DNA of 5,629 bases from the NCBI GenBank assembly GCA_905215095.1, contig CAJMOL010000121.1:1-5629 (forward strand), written 5' to 3'. The stretch comes from an uncultured bacterium (lineage in GTDB: Bacteria; Actinomycetota; Coriobacteriia; Coriobacteriales; Coriobacteriaceae). The position numbers and the translations under genes were made by a program. The notes beneath the pieces were generated by a model. That model did not search any database, was not told the origin of the DNA, and was given only the letters and a program-made list of their open reading frames with translations. Shown here in pieces: positions 5,293 through 5,629 of this stretch. Numbering within the stretch: position 1 is the first letter of the stretch; each line of letters begins with the position of its first letter.

Positions 5293-5629
5293 ATGCCAAA
5301 AGCGATATACGAAGGAATCTACCGAGAAATACGCTCGCGCATCATTAATGGGACCTATGCGTTTCAGGAGATGCTGCCAACCGAAGCCGAGCTGACCGCG
5401 GAGTTCGGATGCACTCGCAATACCGTCCGTCGCGCCTTGGGTATGCTGGCCGACGGGATGTTTGTGCAGCCCATACACGGCAAGGGCGTGCGCGTTATTT
5501 GGCTTAAGGGCGAAACCGACATGTTGGGCGCACTCGAAGAGGTTGAGTCGTTTGGCGAGTTTGCAAAGCGCAACAATGCCGTTGCATCGACGGACGTTAA
5601 GTCTTTCGAACATCTGGTTTGCACCGAGC
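5293..5629 (+). CDS. GntR/HutC-family regulator, TreR-like (3' end outside window)
   Basis: The first 112 codons of a transcription factor that continues past the window. Residues 1-70 form the GntR winged helix: IYREIRSRIINGTY, then LPTEAELTAEFGCTRNTVRR with the recognition helix, and the wing IHGKGVRV. From about residue 75 the text MLGALEEVESFGEFAKR begins the UTRA ligand-binding domain and closely resembles the Bacillus trehalose repressor TreR, which responds to trehalose-6-phosphate. The ATG at 5293 follows AGAGGTG (5281-5287) at five bases, a strong ribosome site. The gene is divergent from the PTS permease, the classic place for its regulator. Expected role: repress the permease until a sugar phosphate appears. 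TreR versus another disaccharide-phosphate sensor cannot be settled from half the protein. Confidence 0.92.
   Translation, partial: MPKAIYEGIYREIRSRIINGTYAFQEMLPTEAELTAEFGCTRNTVRRALGMLADGMFVQPIHGKGVRVIWLKGETDMLGALEEVESFGEFAKRNNAVASTDVKSFEHLVCTE

Overview
The window reads as chromosomal DNA of a high-GC anaerobic gut bacterium. My best guess is a Coriobacteriia actinobacterium of the Collinsella type. The grounds are the GC-rich codon use, a CwlM-like double peptidoglycan-binding protein (an actinobacterial architecture) and a Firmicutes-like alpha-glucoside PTS permease side by side. This is an impression from sequence features, not a database match.

Layout. Positions 1-311 hold no convincing gene. 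They contain two terminator-like hairpins on the plus strand (7-43, 155-194), an orphan tRNA T-arm-like segment (238-264) and a perfect 13-bp stem (271-302) that ends the minus-strand cluster. All full-length genes lie on the minus strand. In transcription order they are: an 817-residue PTS permease fused to a HAD phosphatase (5063-2610), a trans-polyprenyl diphosphate synthase (2493-1468), a peptidoglycan-binding CwlM-like protein (1329-424) and tRNA-Gln(UUG) (386-312). Gaps of 116, 138 and 37 bp separate them. Divergent from the permease, across a 229-bp control region, a GntR/HutC-family regulator resembling TreR starts at 5293 and runs off the window end.

How it works together. The permease is an alpha-glucoside (maltose or trehalose type) EIIC-EIIB with no EIIA domain, so it must borrow EIIA in trans. 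At the C-terminus, where glucose-family permeases often carry EIIA, it has a HAD-IIB phosphatase domain with all catalytic motifs intact. The simplest reading is a transporter that phosphorylates a disaccharide on entry and then removes the phosphate through its own tail. The TreR-like repressor probably binds two copies of GTTTAAACAA, one near the -10 of the permease gene and one over the -35 of its own gene.

The prenyl synthase (isoprenoid chains for quinone or cell-wall lipid carriers) and the CwlM-like protein (cell-wall control) have their own candidate promoters and are probably not functionally part of the sugar system.
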